Source: Tenacibaculum sp. Bg11-29 (GTDB lineage Bacteria; Bacteroidota; Bacteroidia; Flavobacteriales; Flavobacteriaceae). Taken from it: DNA of 64,000 bases. The notes under the pieces were generated by a model. That model was not told the DNA's origin. It saw nothing but the letters and a program-made list of their open reading frames with translations, and ran no database searches. Of the stretch, positions 38,157 to 46,750 are shown piece after piece; position 1 is the first letter of the stretch, and each line of letters opens with the position of its first letter. The stretch is from contig NZ_PJBB01000003.1 of assembly GCF_002836595.1 (NCBI RefSeq), forward strand, positions 1-64,000, in the 5' to 3' direction. The translations under genes were made by a program, and so were the position numbers.

Positions 38157-38579
38157 ATGAAATTAAGTACAACAGAAGGACAGTTAAAAATTGTAATGGA
38201 TAAACCTGCTTTTAACAAATTTTCTTTAAAAGAAGCTGGTTTAAAAGAAAGTTCGTACACTGTTGAAGGTGGTAATTTACGTTTAAAAATAGAGTTAGGG
38301 TATATACAAGATTATCGTTTTTATAAAATGCCAATAATCGAATTAGAGTACGAAAAGAACATCAAAGAAAGTGGATGGATTATTGAATTTAATGGTGAGA
38401 ATATTTTAGAAGCCAAAGATCATTCTGGTTCTAAAACTGTTTTATTATTAAACCGTAACAAAATGAGTAAATTAATTAATCGTCACGAAAATAATTTAAT
38501 TATTCATGGTGATTTTTCTGAAGAAGTTAATATTAAAAATTCGAGTAGTTTTAACTTCTTAGAAGAACAAGGACACTAA
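38157..38579 (+). CDS. Hypothetical protein, mainly beta-strand
   Basis: A 140-residue soluble protein without signal peptide or cysteines. The pattern of alternating short charged and hydrophobic runs (YTVEGGNLRLKIELGY, GWIIEFNGENILEA) suggests a beta-rich fold. I do not recognise the family. It has a clear ATG, follows the palindromic element after 120 bases, and has its own terminator, so it is likely to be expressed alone. Confidence 0.65.
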   Translation: MKLSTTEGQLKIVMDKPAFNKFSLKEAGLKESSYTVEGGNLRLKIELGYIQDYRFYKMPIIELEYEKNIKESGWIIEFNGENILEAKDHSGSKTVLLLNRNKMSKLINRHENNLIIHGDFSEEVNIKNSSSFNFLEEQGH

Positions 38580-38615
38580 TTTAATTAGTGACATCTAATA
38601 AATCATACAGGTTTT

Positions 38616-38648
38616 AAAATTCTCAGGTAGCATTTACCTGAGAATTTT
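38616..38648 (+). terminator. Terminator after the 140-residue hypothetical gene
   Basis: AAAATTCTCAGGTA and TACCTGAGAATTTT are perfect complements around a 5-base loop, 37 bases after the stop. Confidence 0.75.
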
Positions 38649-38832
38649 TGGTTGTAAGCACAATCATTCACACACATGTTTCAACAAAAAAACTATCTAA
38701 CATAAAAACTCATTTGATAGCTTCTAAAAAAGTGCTACATTTATTACTTAAAAATTATGAAGAATAAAAAGCCTTTTTTAATTCAAAAACTCTGCATAGC
38801 CTTCTAATATATCAGAATAATAGGGTATGCTG

Positions 38833-38850
38833 ACAACAGTCCATAATTAA
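38833..38850 (+). repeat. Short repeat just before the DUF4209 gene
   Basis: ACAACAGTCCATAATTAA lies two bases before the ATG at 38853 and resembles CCAACACCGTGCATAATTAA (40781-40800) just after the same gene, differing by small gaps. It may be the other boundary of a cassette. The match is short and could be chance. Confidence 0.35.
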
Positions 38851-38852
38851 AG

Positions 38853-40760
38853 ATGAACGAACTAGAACAATTTTATGAAAAGCTAAATGAAAGCGGTTAT
38901 GACTGTCGTTCAAACCATACTATAAACTCTGAATTACAAGAAATATCTCAAATTCTTAATGAAAAAGGAGACTTTTCTACTCTAGAAATATCAGAACTTG
39001 AAAGACAAGCTTTTTCCATTTCAAAATCATTTGGTAAAAAACAAAATGACTATGATGGAACAATTGATGGACTTGGTTGGAAAACAGCTGGAACACAAAC
39101 TTTCGAAGATGGAACAACTGGACCTTTTTATTGGCCAGATGTAAGAGATTTACAAGAAAAAGATTTTCAATATTTCGAAGATAGATATAAGAATTGTAGT
39201 AACCTCTATGCAAAAACTGAATTTGGTCTTTTAGTTTATTTTGGTAGTAAAACAGTCTATTCCAAACATACTGATTTTAAAAAACAGCTCTTTAATAAAT
39301 TGTATTCCTTAAGTCAACAATATTTAGAAAATGCTATAAACCCTAGTGATAAAAAACGCTACAATTTAGATTATATTACAACTCTTAATAATGCATTTCT
39401 TATTGCTCATAAATCCAAACTGAAAGAAGAACTTAACCTAATAATAGAATCAATATACAAAACGCACAATACTTGGGATATAACTCGAGGTGGTTCACTT
39501 CGTATTTTACTTGATTTATCTGGTTTAACTTCTGAATACTATAAAATATTCAAGACTAAAGTTGATTATGATAAGATAATCTCTAAAAATATATTAGGGG
39601 CTAAAGAACAAGAAAAAACTCATATTTGGGGAGCTATATACATAACAGACTTAACTATTGACATTGGAGAAAAAACCAATAAGAACATTAATTATTTATT
39701 AGAATACAAAGCTGAATTATATATAAAACTTTCTGATAATGCAGAAAAGGGAAACAATATGGCTGCGGTAACGTTTACAGAAAACGCATTAAGAATTTAC
39801 CAGCAATTAAAAAACAAAAGCAAAATATCTGAAATTGAAAAAAAATATTCAGAACAAAGAGGGAAATTTAAACTAGCAACAATTCGGCAAGATTTCCCTA
39901 AAGAATATAATGAAAATATAACTTCGTATATAAACGAGGTTGTAAGTTCAAGTAGTGAAAATCAAATTATATATTACCTAATAAGCACACCTTGGTTTAA
40001 TAAAATTGAATCTATTCAATCTATAGCAAAAGAGTCTAAAAAGGAAAATGTTTTTATACCAATATTAGGTTCTTCAATTTTAGATAAATTCGGTAATACT
40101 ATTGAAACTTTTCACACAGAAGAAGAAAAAAATTTATTTAATTTTTGGCGATCTTATGGTTTCAATTTTCAAGTTGGTAAACAAAATATGCATCAATTTT
40201 TTGTAGTAGCATATACATCGGGAAAAATTAGTTTTAAATCTATTATAAGTTATTTAGAAAATACTTGGTTGAATGAACCAATTATTAGAAAATATAATGG
40301 AGAAGATGTTGAGATTATTCCAATTGACTTAATTAAACCTAGTATAAAAAGAATTTTTGAAGAATTGGATAATTATTCAACCAATAATGAATATGAGGTA
40401 GATTGTGTAACTATAACTGACAGTTTAGTTTTAAAAATAGAAACTTTAATCAGAAACTTTTGTGAAAAAATTGGAATTGCTACATTTAAGACAAGGCAAA
40501 AAGGTAAAGACAAATTAGTAATGGAAAAATTACTAGATGATATGCTCGCTGATATTAAACATTCTGTCATAAATCAAACTGGATTTGACGAAGAAGATAG
40601 AATTTTTATAAAGTATGTTTTATCCGAAAAAGCCGGATTGAATTTAAGGAATACTGTTGCACACGGTTTATTGGATATTTACGAATATACATTTTCAAAT
40701 ATCATTGTCACGTTATCGATAATTTTAAAAATCAGTAAATATTCATTCACAGAAAAATAA
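38853..40760 (+). CDS. DUF4209 protein with HEPN-type RNxxxH motif
   Basis: A 635-residue soluble protein. The N-terminal ~450 residues are alpha-helical and lineage-specific. The C-terminal part (about 490-625) matches DUF4209, which is defined by a conserved RNxxxHG motif; here it is LRNTVAHGL, giving Arg599-x4-His604, the pattern of HEPN nucleases. A ribonuclease effector in antiviral defence or toxin-antitoxin biology is plausible but inferred. It is a single gene with its own spacer sequences on both sides: a short repeat before it and an attC-like spacer after it. No antitoxin-like neighbour is present. Confidence 0.7.
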   Translation: MNELEQFYEKLNESGYDCRSNHTINSELQEISQILNEKGDFSTLEISELERQAFSISKSFGKKQNDYDGTIDGLGWKTAGTQTFEDGTTGPFYWPDVRDLQEKDFQYFEDRYKNCSNLYAKTEFGLLVYFGSKTVYSKHTDFKKQLFNKLYSLSQQYLENAINPSDKKRYNLDYITTLNNAFLIAHKSKLKEELNLIIESIYKTHNTWDITRGGSLRILLDLSGLTSEYYKIFKTKVDYDKIISKNILGAKEQEKTHIWGAIYITDLTIDIGEKTNKNINYLLEYKAELYIKLSDNAEKGNNMAAVTFTENALRIYQQLKNKSKISEIEKKYSEQRGKFKLATIRQDFPKEYNENITSYINEVVSSSSENQIIYYLISTPWFNKIESIQSIAKESKKENVFIPILGSSILDKFGNTIETFHTEEEKNLFNFWRSYGFNFQVGKQNMHQFFVVAYTSGKISFKSIISYLENTWLNEPIIRKYNGEDVEIIPIDLIKPSIKRIFEELDNYSTNNEYEVDCVTITDSLVLKIETLIRNFCEKIGIATFKTRQKGKDKLVMEKLLDDMLADIKHSVINQTGFDEEDRIFIKYVLSEKAGLNLRNTVAHGLLDIYEYTFSNIIVTLSIILKISKYSFTEK

Positions 40761-40774
40761 CGAATTGAAAAACA

Positions 40775-40905
40775 CTACCACCAACACCGTGCATAATTAA
40801 TTACTTAATAAGTTTTTCATTCGGAAAAATCTCGTGGACTTCAAAGGCTTGTAATTATTTGTTAAATTCACGCAAACAAATCATGTAAAACACGTTAGCA
40901 AACAT
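40775..40905 (+). repeat. attC-like folded spacer between accessory genes
   Basis: The spacer has complementary parts: CCAACACCGTG near the left end against CACGTTAGCA near the right end, and TAATTAATTAC (40794-40804) against GTAATTA (40851-40857). The right part ends shortly before the next start codon. Similar spacers ending in ACGTTAGC are familiar between accessory genes of flavobacteria and look like integron attC sites. No integrase gene is in the window. Confidence 0.4.
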
Positions 40906-40919
40906 AAGAGTTGATCTAT

Positions 40920-41567
40920 ATGAAAATAGGAAAAAAAATAATTAAATGGATTTTATACTTACTGTTAATTCCAATAGTATATATAATTATTTCTTTAATA
41001 CTATCTTCAATAACAGTCGGTAGAATTGTAAATAATGAAAGTTCTGAAAAACTGGTTTATTTAAATACAAATGGAGTTCATTTAGATATTGTAATTCCAA
41101 TAGAAAACGTTGAGGACTTAGTGTTATCTGGAATAAAACACAATAGAAACGAAAAGTATTTATCTTTTGGTTGGGGAGATAAAAACTTTTATATCAATAC
41201 ACCAACTTGGGGAGATTTGACTATCAATAATGCTTTTAGAGCATTATTTTTGGAAAGTTCAACTTTAATACACGTAACTCGCTATAAACAAAAACGTTCA
41301 GATTGGATTGAAATAAAAGTAAACGAATCTGAATTACAAAAACTAAACAGTTATTTACTAAATACATTTGAAATTAATAAAAACGGAATGAAAACAATCC
41401 TTAAAAATAAAAGTTATTCATCAATAGATAATTTTTATAAAGCAAAAGGGAGTTATTCATGTTTTAAAACTTGTAATAGCTGGGTAAATATAGGATTTAA
41501 AGAAAGCGGATTAAAATCTTGTTTATGGACACCTTTCGACTTTGGATTAATGAACAAGTATGAATAA
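40920..41567 (+). CDS. TIGR02117 / DUF2459 family protein
   Basis: A 215-residue protein with an N-terminal membrane anchor (ILYLLLIPIVYIIISLIL) and a periplasmic domain with the family features NGVHLDIVIP, FGWGDKNFYINTPTW, and YSCFKTCNSWVNIGFKESGLKSCLWTPFDFGL. DUF2459 proteins have no proven function; some are described as urease-associated from context. The visible Cys, His and Trp residues are conserved-looking and could form an active site. ATG 40920 is preferred to TTG 40911. It directly follows the attC-like spacer and is probably a mobile single-gene unit. Confidence 0.8.
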   Translation: MKIGKKIIKWILYLLLIPIVYIIISLILSSITVGRIVNNESSEKLVYLNTNGVHLDIVIPIENVEDLVLSGIKHNRNEKYLSFGWGDKNFYINTPTWGDLTINNAFRALFLESSTLIHVTRYKQKRSDWIEIKVNESELQKLNSYLLNTFEINKNGMKTILKNKSYSSIDNFYKAKGSYSCFKTCNSWVNIGFKESGLKSCLWTPFDFGLMNKYE

Positions 41568-41618
41568 AAATCTAGCACATAAAAAATACTCCATTCTATA
41601 AATTCAACAATTACTCTT

Positions 41619-42323
41619 TTAGAACACGATCTTATTTTCTACAGAAATCTCTGAACCTTCCATTAAAAATACGGAAGTTGGTTTTTGATTTTCTAACTCT
41701 TTAAAGCACTTTCCGTAAGTTGCTAAAAAATCTATAGCAACCTTATAATCTTCTACTAAATACTGTTTCCATTTTGGGTGTTTCACTTCATACTCTGTTG
41801 TTATATTTATATTTTTAGCATAGCCCCAATAATGCTCTGCAATAAATTCAGCTTCTGAATTCTCTTCAACTTCACACAAAGTATTTGAAACCTCAACAGA
41901 AATTTCATTCCACTTCTTAGCTTTTTTCCATTGGTAAGAAACCTTTAATTTTTCATCAGATTCCTCCCATATATGTTTCATTGGTAAGGTTTCATAATTT
42001 TCGTTGTAAATGGTATTTGCAACAAATGTTATTGCCGATTTTGGTACAATTTCTTTAATAAACACTACTCCTCTTTTGTATTCATTCTTAACTTTTCTTT
42101 TTACATAAAACCGAAGATTTACTTCTTCAAAGTTTCTATGAAACGGAATCTTCATTCCTAATATTTTAGTGTCTAAAAACATAAAACCAATAACGCTAAC
42201 ATAGCATTTGTCATTAAAAAAATCGAGTTCAGTACCATTCGGCACATACTTTTGTAATATTCCTGGATTTACTTCGTAATTAATCATTACCAACTTTCGC
42301 CATGCTGCATTTAAAAAACTCAT
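41619..42323 (-). CDS. DUF2071 protein (YqjF-type, acetoacetate decarboxylase-like fold)
   Basis: A 234-residue soluble protein beginning MSFLNAAWRKLVMINYEVNP, followed by LQKYVPNGTELDFF, VSVIGFMFLDTKILG and VNLRFYVKRK, all typical of DUF2071. The family resembles the acetoacetate decarboxylase fold, but no reaction is established. It is the last gene of an eleven-gene minus-strand cluster and overlaps nothing; the next gene upstream ends six bases away. A second, more distant member of the family is in the same cluster. Confidence 0.85.
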   Translation of the reverse strand: MSFLNAAWRKLVMINYEVNPGILQKYVPNGTELDFFNDKCYVSVIGFMFLDTKILGMKIPFHRNFEEVNLRFYVKRKVKNEYKRGVVFIKEIVPKSAITFVANTIYNENYETLPMKHIWEESDEKLKVSYQWKKAKKWNEISVEVSNTLCEVEENSEAEFIAEHYWGYAKNINITTEYEVKHPKWKQYLVEDYKVAIDFLATYGKCFKELENQKPTSVFLMEGSEISVENKIVF

Positions 42324-42329
42324 ATTTTT

Positions 42330-42725
42330 TTAATTTAAATATATTATAAAAAAAACCACACTTAAATACACCCAAAACAATGTAAACAAAACATGCATTA
42401 TTGTTTCAAATATTTTCCCTTTCCATAACATCGGAGAATATACAAATAATTGAAAAACGAGCCTCACGAACCAAAAAAGAGACAAGCCAAAAGCTATTTT
42501 TCTACCTAAGTTTGTTTCAATAATTTCTTCTGTTAATGTAAAACATAAAACACCTATCAAAAAAACAACAAAAGCTATAAAAAAGGTATGAACCTTCATC
42601 ATTTGTTGATTAATTAAACTCAATGTACTTAACTCTTCTTTCCAATTAAAATATTTTGAAAATCCGATATGCAAAAAGGCTAGTAGAGTTAATAATACTC
42701 CTATTATTTTTAAATGAATATACAT
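42330..42725 (-). CDS. Membrane protein of unknown function (four segments)
   Basis: A 131-residue hydrophobic protein with about four membrane segments: IGVLLTLLAFLHIGF, VHTFFIAFVVFLIGVLCFTL, IAFGLSLFWFVRLVFQLF and HVLFTLFWVYLSVVFF. The KYFNWKEEL loop after the first segment is the only notable hydrophilic stretch. No family is recognised with confidence. It is packed between the methyltransferase and DUF2071 genes (9- and 6-base gaps). Confidence 0.75.
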   Translation of the reverse strand: MYIHLKIIGVLLTLLAFLHIGFSKYFNWKEELSTLSLINQQMMKVHTFFIAFVVFLIGVLCFTLTEEIIETNLGRKIAFGLSLFWFVRLVFQLFVYSPMLWKGKIFETIMHVLFTLFWVYLSVVFFIIYLN

Positions 42726-42734
42726 AGATATTTT

Positions 42735-43481
42735 TTATGGATTGCAACTAAAAACAGACATAAATGGCGTAAACTTAACTTCTGAAACAGAATTAAAACC
42801 TGCTTTTTTAAATACTCTTTCCCACACTTTTCGAGAAAAAAAATGTGTGAACCCTATTGAAAATGCTATGAAATTTGGAAAATCTCGTAAATGTTCTACC
42901 ATTATTATTTTTCCTTCTGGTTTACAAATTCTGTAACACTCTTTTAAAAACTGAACTTTCTCAGACTCTTTCCTTATTTCATGAGCTGCTGACAACAGAA
43001 AAACAACATCTACAGATGCATTTTCTAATGGTATATAACTTGTCTTAATTTCTTGTGTGTTTGGATATTCCATTGTGACCTTTCTAGCTCTTACAATAGC
43101 TGCTTCAGTATGTTCTTTTACATTGTAAAAATCAAAAACTTTTAAAGTCGCATTTGGAAATTTATGTTTAATGATAAAACTTGTTTCATCAAAACCTGCA
43201 TTTATATTTACGATATCTTTAGTCTTAAATTTTATAATACTATCTAACCAAGACAATGTATAATACTTTGAGAAATCATACACATACATCGAGACTATTA
43301 ATGGCATTATAAATCCATAAAGAAATAACAATAGAACACTCAAAAACAAACTATCTGGCCATTTTAATAAAAATTGACTACCAACTAATACTGCTAGAAC
43401 GATTAAACCGATAATATAGAAGTGTCTATTAAAACTTAAAATATTTAAAACTCCTTGAAATTTTCTTCTCGCTATTTCCAT
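42735..43481 (-). CDS. Membrane-anchored SAM-dependent methyltransferase
   Basis: A 248-residue protein with two N-terminal membrane segments (FYIIGLIVLAVLVGSQFLL and LFLSVLLLFLYGFIMPLIV) and a class I methyltransferase domain: IVNINAGFDETSF as the SAM-binding loop (the usual GxGxG is replaced), VDVVFLLSAAHEIR as motif II region, and CYRICKPEGKIIMVEHLRD. The substrate is unknown; a membrane lipid or quinone-like molecule would fit the anchoring. It overlaps the next gene upstream by 10 bases. Confidence 0.82.
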   Translation of the reverse strand: MEIARRKFQGVLNILSFNRHFYIIGLIVLAVLVGSQFLLKWPDSLFLSVLLLFLYGFIMPLIVSMYVYDFSKYYTLSWLDSIIKFKTKDIVNINAGFDETSFIIKHKFPNATLKVFDFYNVKEHTEAAIVRARKVTMEYPNTQEIKTSYIPLENASVDVVFLLSAAHEIRKESEKVQFLKECYRICKPEGKIIMVEHLRDFPNFIAFSIGFTHFFSRKVWERVFKKAGFNSVSEVKFTPFMSVFSCNP

Positions 43482-44206
43482 AATTCTACTACTCCTTTTT
43501 TCCAGTAATACGGTACGTTCTCTATTTTAAAAGCATTGGCTAGCACACTTTTTTCTAGTTTTAAATCTTCTAAAAAAGAAATATCATACGCTGTTATATT
43601 TACAGGTTTTGGCTTCCAGTTCTTTCGTACTCCTTCAATAATTAAAACTTCTTTTGATTTTTCATTATACGTAAACGTAAATGGTAACGGGCCTGCAAAC
43701 CTTCTTGCTTCTTTCCAATTATCAAAAGGTGATGACTTAGGTAAATCAATAGCACCTATCGTTTCTTTTATTACGATCTTAAAATTAGATTTTTTTGAAT
43801 ATATTTCTGTAACATCTTCTTTTTTAATTTGATTGATATCTGTAGCTGTATAATTATAATGTGTGAAGATATTCCCCATAAAAGCCATCTTCTTTTTATT
43901 TGTTTCTGACTTTAAAATATACAACCCTCGTAATTTTTTTCCTTTTGCATTCGTATAGCGAACGAAAACACGGTACCCTATTAGAAAGAAATCATTTCCT
44001 AAAAAATTCGGAAACCCTTTTGGCCTTAAGTTTTTTGTTTGCACGGTTGCCATTGCTATAAACGCCCATTTATCTTTAAACAAATCCAACTCCAAACATT
44101 CCGGTATTAACTCTGCTAATTCTTCCTTTGGTACAGCAAAAGTTAAAACAAGTGAACTTTCAAAAAAAGCTTCTACTCCGAATAAATGATTCTTAAGAAA
44201 CGACAT
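43472..44206 (-). CDS. DUF2071-like protein, second copy type
   Basis: A 244-residue soluble protein related in layout to the 41619 gene: the start MSFLKNHLFGVEAFF, then VPKEELAELIPECLELDLF, AFIAMATVQTKNLRP and a C-terminal PYYWKKGVVELWK. It fits the acetoacetate decarboxylase-like superfamily more loosely. It overlaps its neighbours by 10 and 14 bases, so translation is coupled. Function unknown. Confidence 0.7.
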   Translation of the reverse strand: MSFLKNHLFGVEAFFESSLVLTFAVPKEELAELIPECLELDLFKDKWAFIAMATVQTKNLRPKGFPNFLGNDFFLIGYRVFVRYTNAKGKKLRGLYILKSETNKKKMAFMGNIFTHYNYTATDINQIKKEDVTEIYSKKSNFKIVIKETIGAIDLPKSSPFDNWKEARRFAGPLPFTFTYNEKSKEVLIIEGVRKNWKPKPVNITAYDISFLEDLKLEKSVLANAFKIENVPYYWKKGVVELWK

Positions 44207-44588
44207 CTTTATTTATTTTTTTAATTAGTACAAACTCATTGTAATACACCAATGCAACAAACAAGCAGCCATAAATAATATTGAACTTACCCCAGAGCAA
44301 TATATCTGAAGCAAAGAAGAATTCTATAATATTCATTACAAGAACTATTGTTATTTGAAAAATAGCATTTAACCTAGATTTAAATCGACTTAAAACCCAA
44401 ACCACCATTACTAGTTCTGACAATCCTATTAATATGGTTAATTCACTAGTATATTCACCACCTAAAATTCTTGAAACAATTTGTTGATGCCTTGGTTCAA
44501 AATTTAAAACCTTACAGAAAAGTCCATTTATTAGCCAAACCGCACTAATAAAATAAGTTACTAAACTATTGATTACTTTTAAATTCAT
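44193..44588 (-). CDS. DoxX-like membrane protein
   Basis: A 131-residue, four-helix membrane protein with the DoxX-like pattern: SAVWLINGLFCKVLNFEPRHQQIVSRILG, where the first helix runs into a conserved loop, followed by LTILIGLSELVMVVWVLS. ATG 44588 was chosen because it overlaps the TGA of the upstream gene (ATGA); another ATG six codons upstream is possible. DoxX relatives often accompany redox enzymes and quinone-related genes. Confidence 0.78.
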   Translation of the reverse strand: MNLKVINSLVTYFISAVWLINGLFCKVLNFEPRHQQIVSRILGGEYTSELTILIGLSELVMVVWVLSRFKSRLNAIFQITIVLVMNIIEFFFASDILLWGKFNIIYGCLFVALVYYNEFVLIKKINKDVVS

Positions 44589-45058
44589 GTAAGTATTTCT
44601 TTCCATTTTTCTGTTTCTGCAAATGCTTTTATGGTATCATTTCTAAGAATTAGAAAGTTGGTCATATATTTTTTCAAGAACAATAGGTCTACTAATTTAC
44701 CCAATATTCCTAATGGAGAAACATACTGTAAAACATCCACCAAAGTTGTTATATTATCTTCATATGAAAAATAATGTTCATGCCTAAAACTTTTAAAAGC
44801 ACCTGAAAGCATTATGTCGGCAAAATAATTTGGTGAGTCACATCCTATTACTTTTGATGTGAAATTCTGATATACACCCAAATGTTTCGCTCTCCATGTA
44901 ACTGTTTCATCTAGTTCTATTAATCCTTCCGTTTTCCCTGAAATTGCTTTTTCATTTGTTTTTTTAGTAGAAATTTTATGTAGTTCTATACTTCTAGAAA
45001 GGTCAAAAACTAATTTTTGAGCCGCTTTTATTTTGGTGAATAATACAATTGTAGGCAT
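44585..45058 (-). CDS. SRPBCC (START-like) domain protein
   Basis: A 157-residue protein beginning MPTIVLFTKIKAAQKLVFDLSRSIELHK, as in coenzyme Q-binding/polyketide cyclase-like SRPBCC proteins, with the helix-grip features WRAKHLGVYQNFTSKVIG and FRHEHYFSYEDNITTLVDVLQY. Such folds bind hydrophobic ligands. In this cluster it could bind a lipid or quinone intermediate (inferred). Coupled to the DoxX-like gene by ATGA overlap. Confidence 0.83.
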   Translation of the reverse strand: MPTIVLFTKIKAAQKLVFDLSRSIELHKISTKKTNEKAISGKTEGLIELDETVTWRAKHLGVYQNFTSKVIGCDSPNYFADIMLSGAFKSFRHEHYFSYEDNITTLVDVLQYVSPLGILGKLVDLLFLKKYMTNFLILRNDTIKAFAETEKWKEILT

Positions 45059-45101
45059 AATTTCTGTTTTTAGGTGTTCATTATTTTTTCACACAAATTA
45101 T

Positions 45102-45476
45102 TTATTCATTTACTAGTTCCGTTTCTCCTTGCCTGCTTGCTTTTCTTCCTTTTAAGAAAAAAAGAATAAAACAGATCATTACAACTCCTAAATAGATTGA
45201 AAAACCACCTATTTTACTACTTAAAGTTTCAACTAAATCTTTATAATCTACCAATCCATAAATTTTGATAATTCTTAACGCAAAACCAATATTTAATAAA
45301 TAAAAACCAATTTTAAAAAGCTTATTGGTAGCCATGGCTATTTCAACTTTTTGATGAAATATATCTAACATAAATATTTTACTATTTTTAAAAAGATGTT
45401 GAGATACAAGTGTTGTTAATCCAATACTAATTGGTAAATAAATTAAATACGCGATTAATTCTAATGATGTGTTCAT
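45102..45476 (-). CDS. Membrane protein, paralogue of the 45988 gene
   Basis: A 124-residue membrane protein with three or four segments. The stretch NKLFKIGFYLLNIGFALRI matches NKLLRIAYYLLNIGLTVWS in the product of 45988-46338, so the two are paralogues. The C-terminus is a hydrophilic tail (GRKASRQGETELVNE). No known family. Confidence 0.75.
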   Translation of the reverse strand: MNTSLELIAYLIYLPISIGLTTLVSQHLFKNSKIFMLDIFHQKVEIAMATNKLFKIGFYLLNIGFALRIIKIYGLVDYKDLVETLSSKIGGFSIYLGVVMICFILFFLKGRKASRQGETELVNE

Positions 45477-45499
45477 AATTTTATTTTTAATTGTTTTTA

Positions 45500-45991
45500 T
45501 TATAATTCTCTAGTCATTTTACCTAGGTTTATTTTTTCTATTTTTATAAATTTTATTTCACGTACCATGGGCATATCATTCCATAAATACTTATTACCTT
45601 TTAACATTTTAGTTGATTTTACTCTTCGTTGCATAGCACGTAATTCATTACTTGTAGCATTTCTTTTTACACCTAACTCACCATATAATTTCACTGCTGG
45701 ATACTGAGAAAACGTACCTTTAAATAAACTCTTAAGCCAAAACCATTTACTAGAATTCACTGCTAGTATGCAAACGTTTTTATTTTCTTTAGCATTTTCA
45801 CCTAGTTTCGTTGCAAATTTTTCAAAATAAAAACCTGTTTGATTCTTATTTAAAAACAAAGAACCTATTGGTGTAACTGTTGGTTCATTATGTACGTTTA
45901 CTGAAGCTATAGAAACGTGCATGTTTACTCCGAAACTTTTTTTAAAGTGTACCTTAATTTTTGGCCAATCTTTTTCTAAACTTAGTTTCAT
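45500..45991 (-). CDS. Pyridoxamine 5'-phosphate oxidase-like FMN-barrel protein
   Basis: A 163-residue protein with the split-barrel pattern: VSIASVNVHNEPTVTPIGSLF, GFYFEKFATKLGENAKENKNVCILAV and a C-terminal MVREIKFIKIEKINLG. Members bind FMN, F420 or haem; which one is unclear. The conserved start HFKKSFGVNMHVS resembles general-stress-type members. It overlaps the upstream gene by four bases. Confidence 0.8.
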   Translation of the reverse strand: MKLSLEKDWPKIKVHFKKSFGVNMHVSIASVNVHNEPTVTPIGSLFLNKNQTGFYFEKFATKLGENAKENKNVCILAVNSSKWFWLKSLFKGTFSQYPAVKLYGELGVKRNATSNELRAMQRRVKSTKMLKGNKYLWNDMPMVREIKFIKIEKINLGKMTREL

Positions 45992-46338
45992 ATTGTTGTG
46001 CTTTTAAATTGTTTATGGATTATATATACTGTGTAAATGTTTATAATATGTAGCGAAGCTATAATCAACAAAATATAACTTAATCGATTACATATTTCGA
46101 GAATCATCATTGTCGCACTGTTAATTTCTTTTAGTGAATTTAAACTCCAAACAGTTAATCCTATATTTAATAAATAATATGCAATTCTTAGTAGTTTGTT
46201 AATACCGTTTCCAAAAGCTATTCTATCTGGAAAATAATTTAATATATATACCTGTCCATTTTTATAACACATGTTTCCTACCCAAATAACGATCGCACTT
46301 GATAATAAAATATAAATAACATAGGTGAGTTGATTCAT
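45988..46338 (-). CDS. Membrane protein, paralogue of the 45102 gene
   Basis: A 116-residue protein with three or four membrane segments (TYVIYILLSSAIVIWVG, LLRIAYYLLNIGLTV, ILLIIASLHIINIYTVY). ATG 46338 was chosen because it overlaps the upstream TGA (ATGA); the longer frame runs back into the preceding gene. Function unknown. Confidence 0.75.
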   Translation of the reverse strand: MNQLTYVIYILLSSAIVIWVGNMCYKNGQVYILNYFPDRIAFGNGINKLLRIAYYLLNIGLTVWSLNSLKEINSATMMILEICNRLSYILLIIASLHIINIYTVYIIHKQFKSTTI

Positions 46339-46712
46339 ACTTCCTGTTTTAGAGATTCTAAAATATATGTCCAGAAGAGTGATAACAATACAGGTACAAC
46401 ACACATTACTATCGAAATAAACCCTTCATTTGTAGAGTTTTTATAAAAATGAGCTAAAACATACAGTAAGATAAAATAGATTATTACCGTACTAAAATAA
46501 CCTAGAATTTGCCTACAATATTTCATATCTATAAACCTTAAATAAAAAAGAGTCATTAAAGATGAAAAAACTTGGTATACACCTATTCCGAAAGCTAAAA
46601 TGGCTGCTAATGAAAAATAGTCTTTTTCTACTATTCCAATTAATAGCAGTATTAAAAATGGAATCATTAAAATTCTATTAATCCATGTCATAATCGAGAT
46701 ATTTATTTTCAT
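46335..46712 (-). CDS. Membrane protein of unknown function
   Basis: A 125-residue protein with four membrane segments (ILMIPFLILLLIGIV, AAILAFGIGVYQVFSSLMTL, YFSTVIIYFILLYVLAHF, VMCVVPVLLSLFWTYIL). It is the first gene after the GbsR-type regulator, and a candidate operator (46715-46732) ends three bases before its ATG. No known family. Confidence 0.75.
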   Translation of the reverse strand: MKINISIMTWINRILMIPFLILLLIGIVEKDYFSLAAILAFGIGVYQVFSSLMTLFYLRFIDMKYCRQILGYFSTVIIYFILLYVLAHFYKNSTNEGFISIVMCVVPVLLSLFWTYILESLKQEV

Positions 46713-46714
46713 AG

Positions 46715-46744
46715 TTTCAGAAATTATTGAAAGTTAATTTTCAA
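46715..46744. promoter_or_regulatory. Second candidate GbsR operator, inside the cluster
   Basis: TTTCAGAAATTATTGAAA (46715-46732) matches 16 of 18 bases of the palindrome at 47286-47303. It is extended by TTGAAA-N6-TTTCAA (46727-46744). It fills the 38-base gap between the regulator stop and the next gene's ATG. Confidence 0.6.
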
Positions 46745-46750
46745 ATTTTT

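Noticed and set aside
40911..40919. TTG start for the TIGR02117 gene
   Set aside because: ATG 40920 gives a normal basic start followed by the membrane anchor.
38853..41567. Toxin-antitoxin pair (HEPN with TIGR02117 gene)
   Set aside because: The second gene is a membrane-anchored DUF2459 protein separated by a folded spacer and is not MNT- or antitoxin-like.
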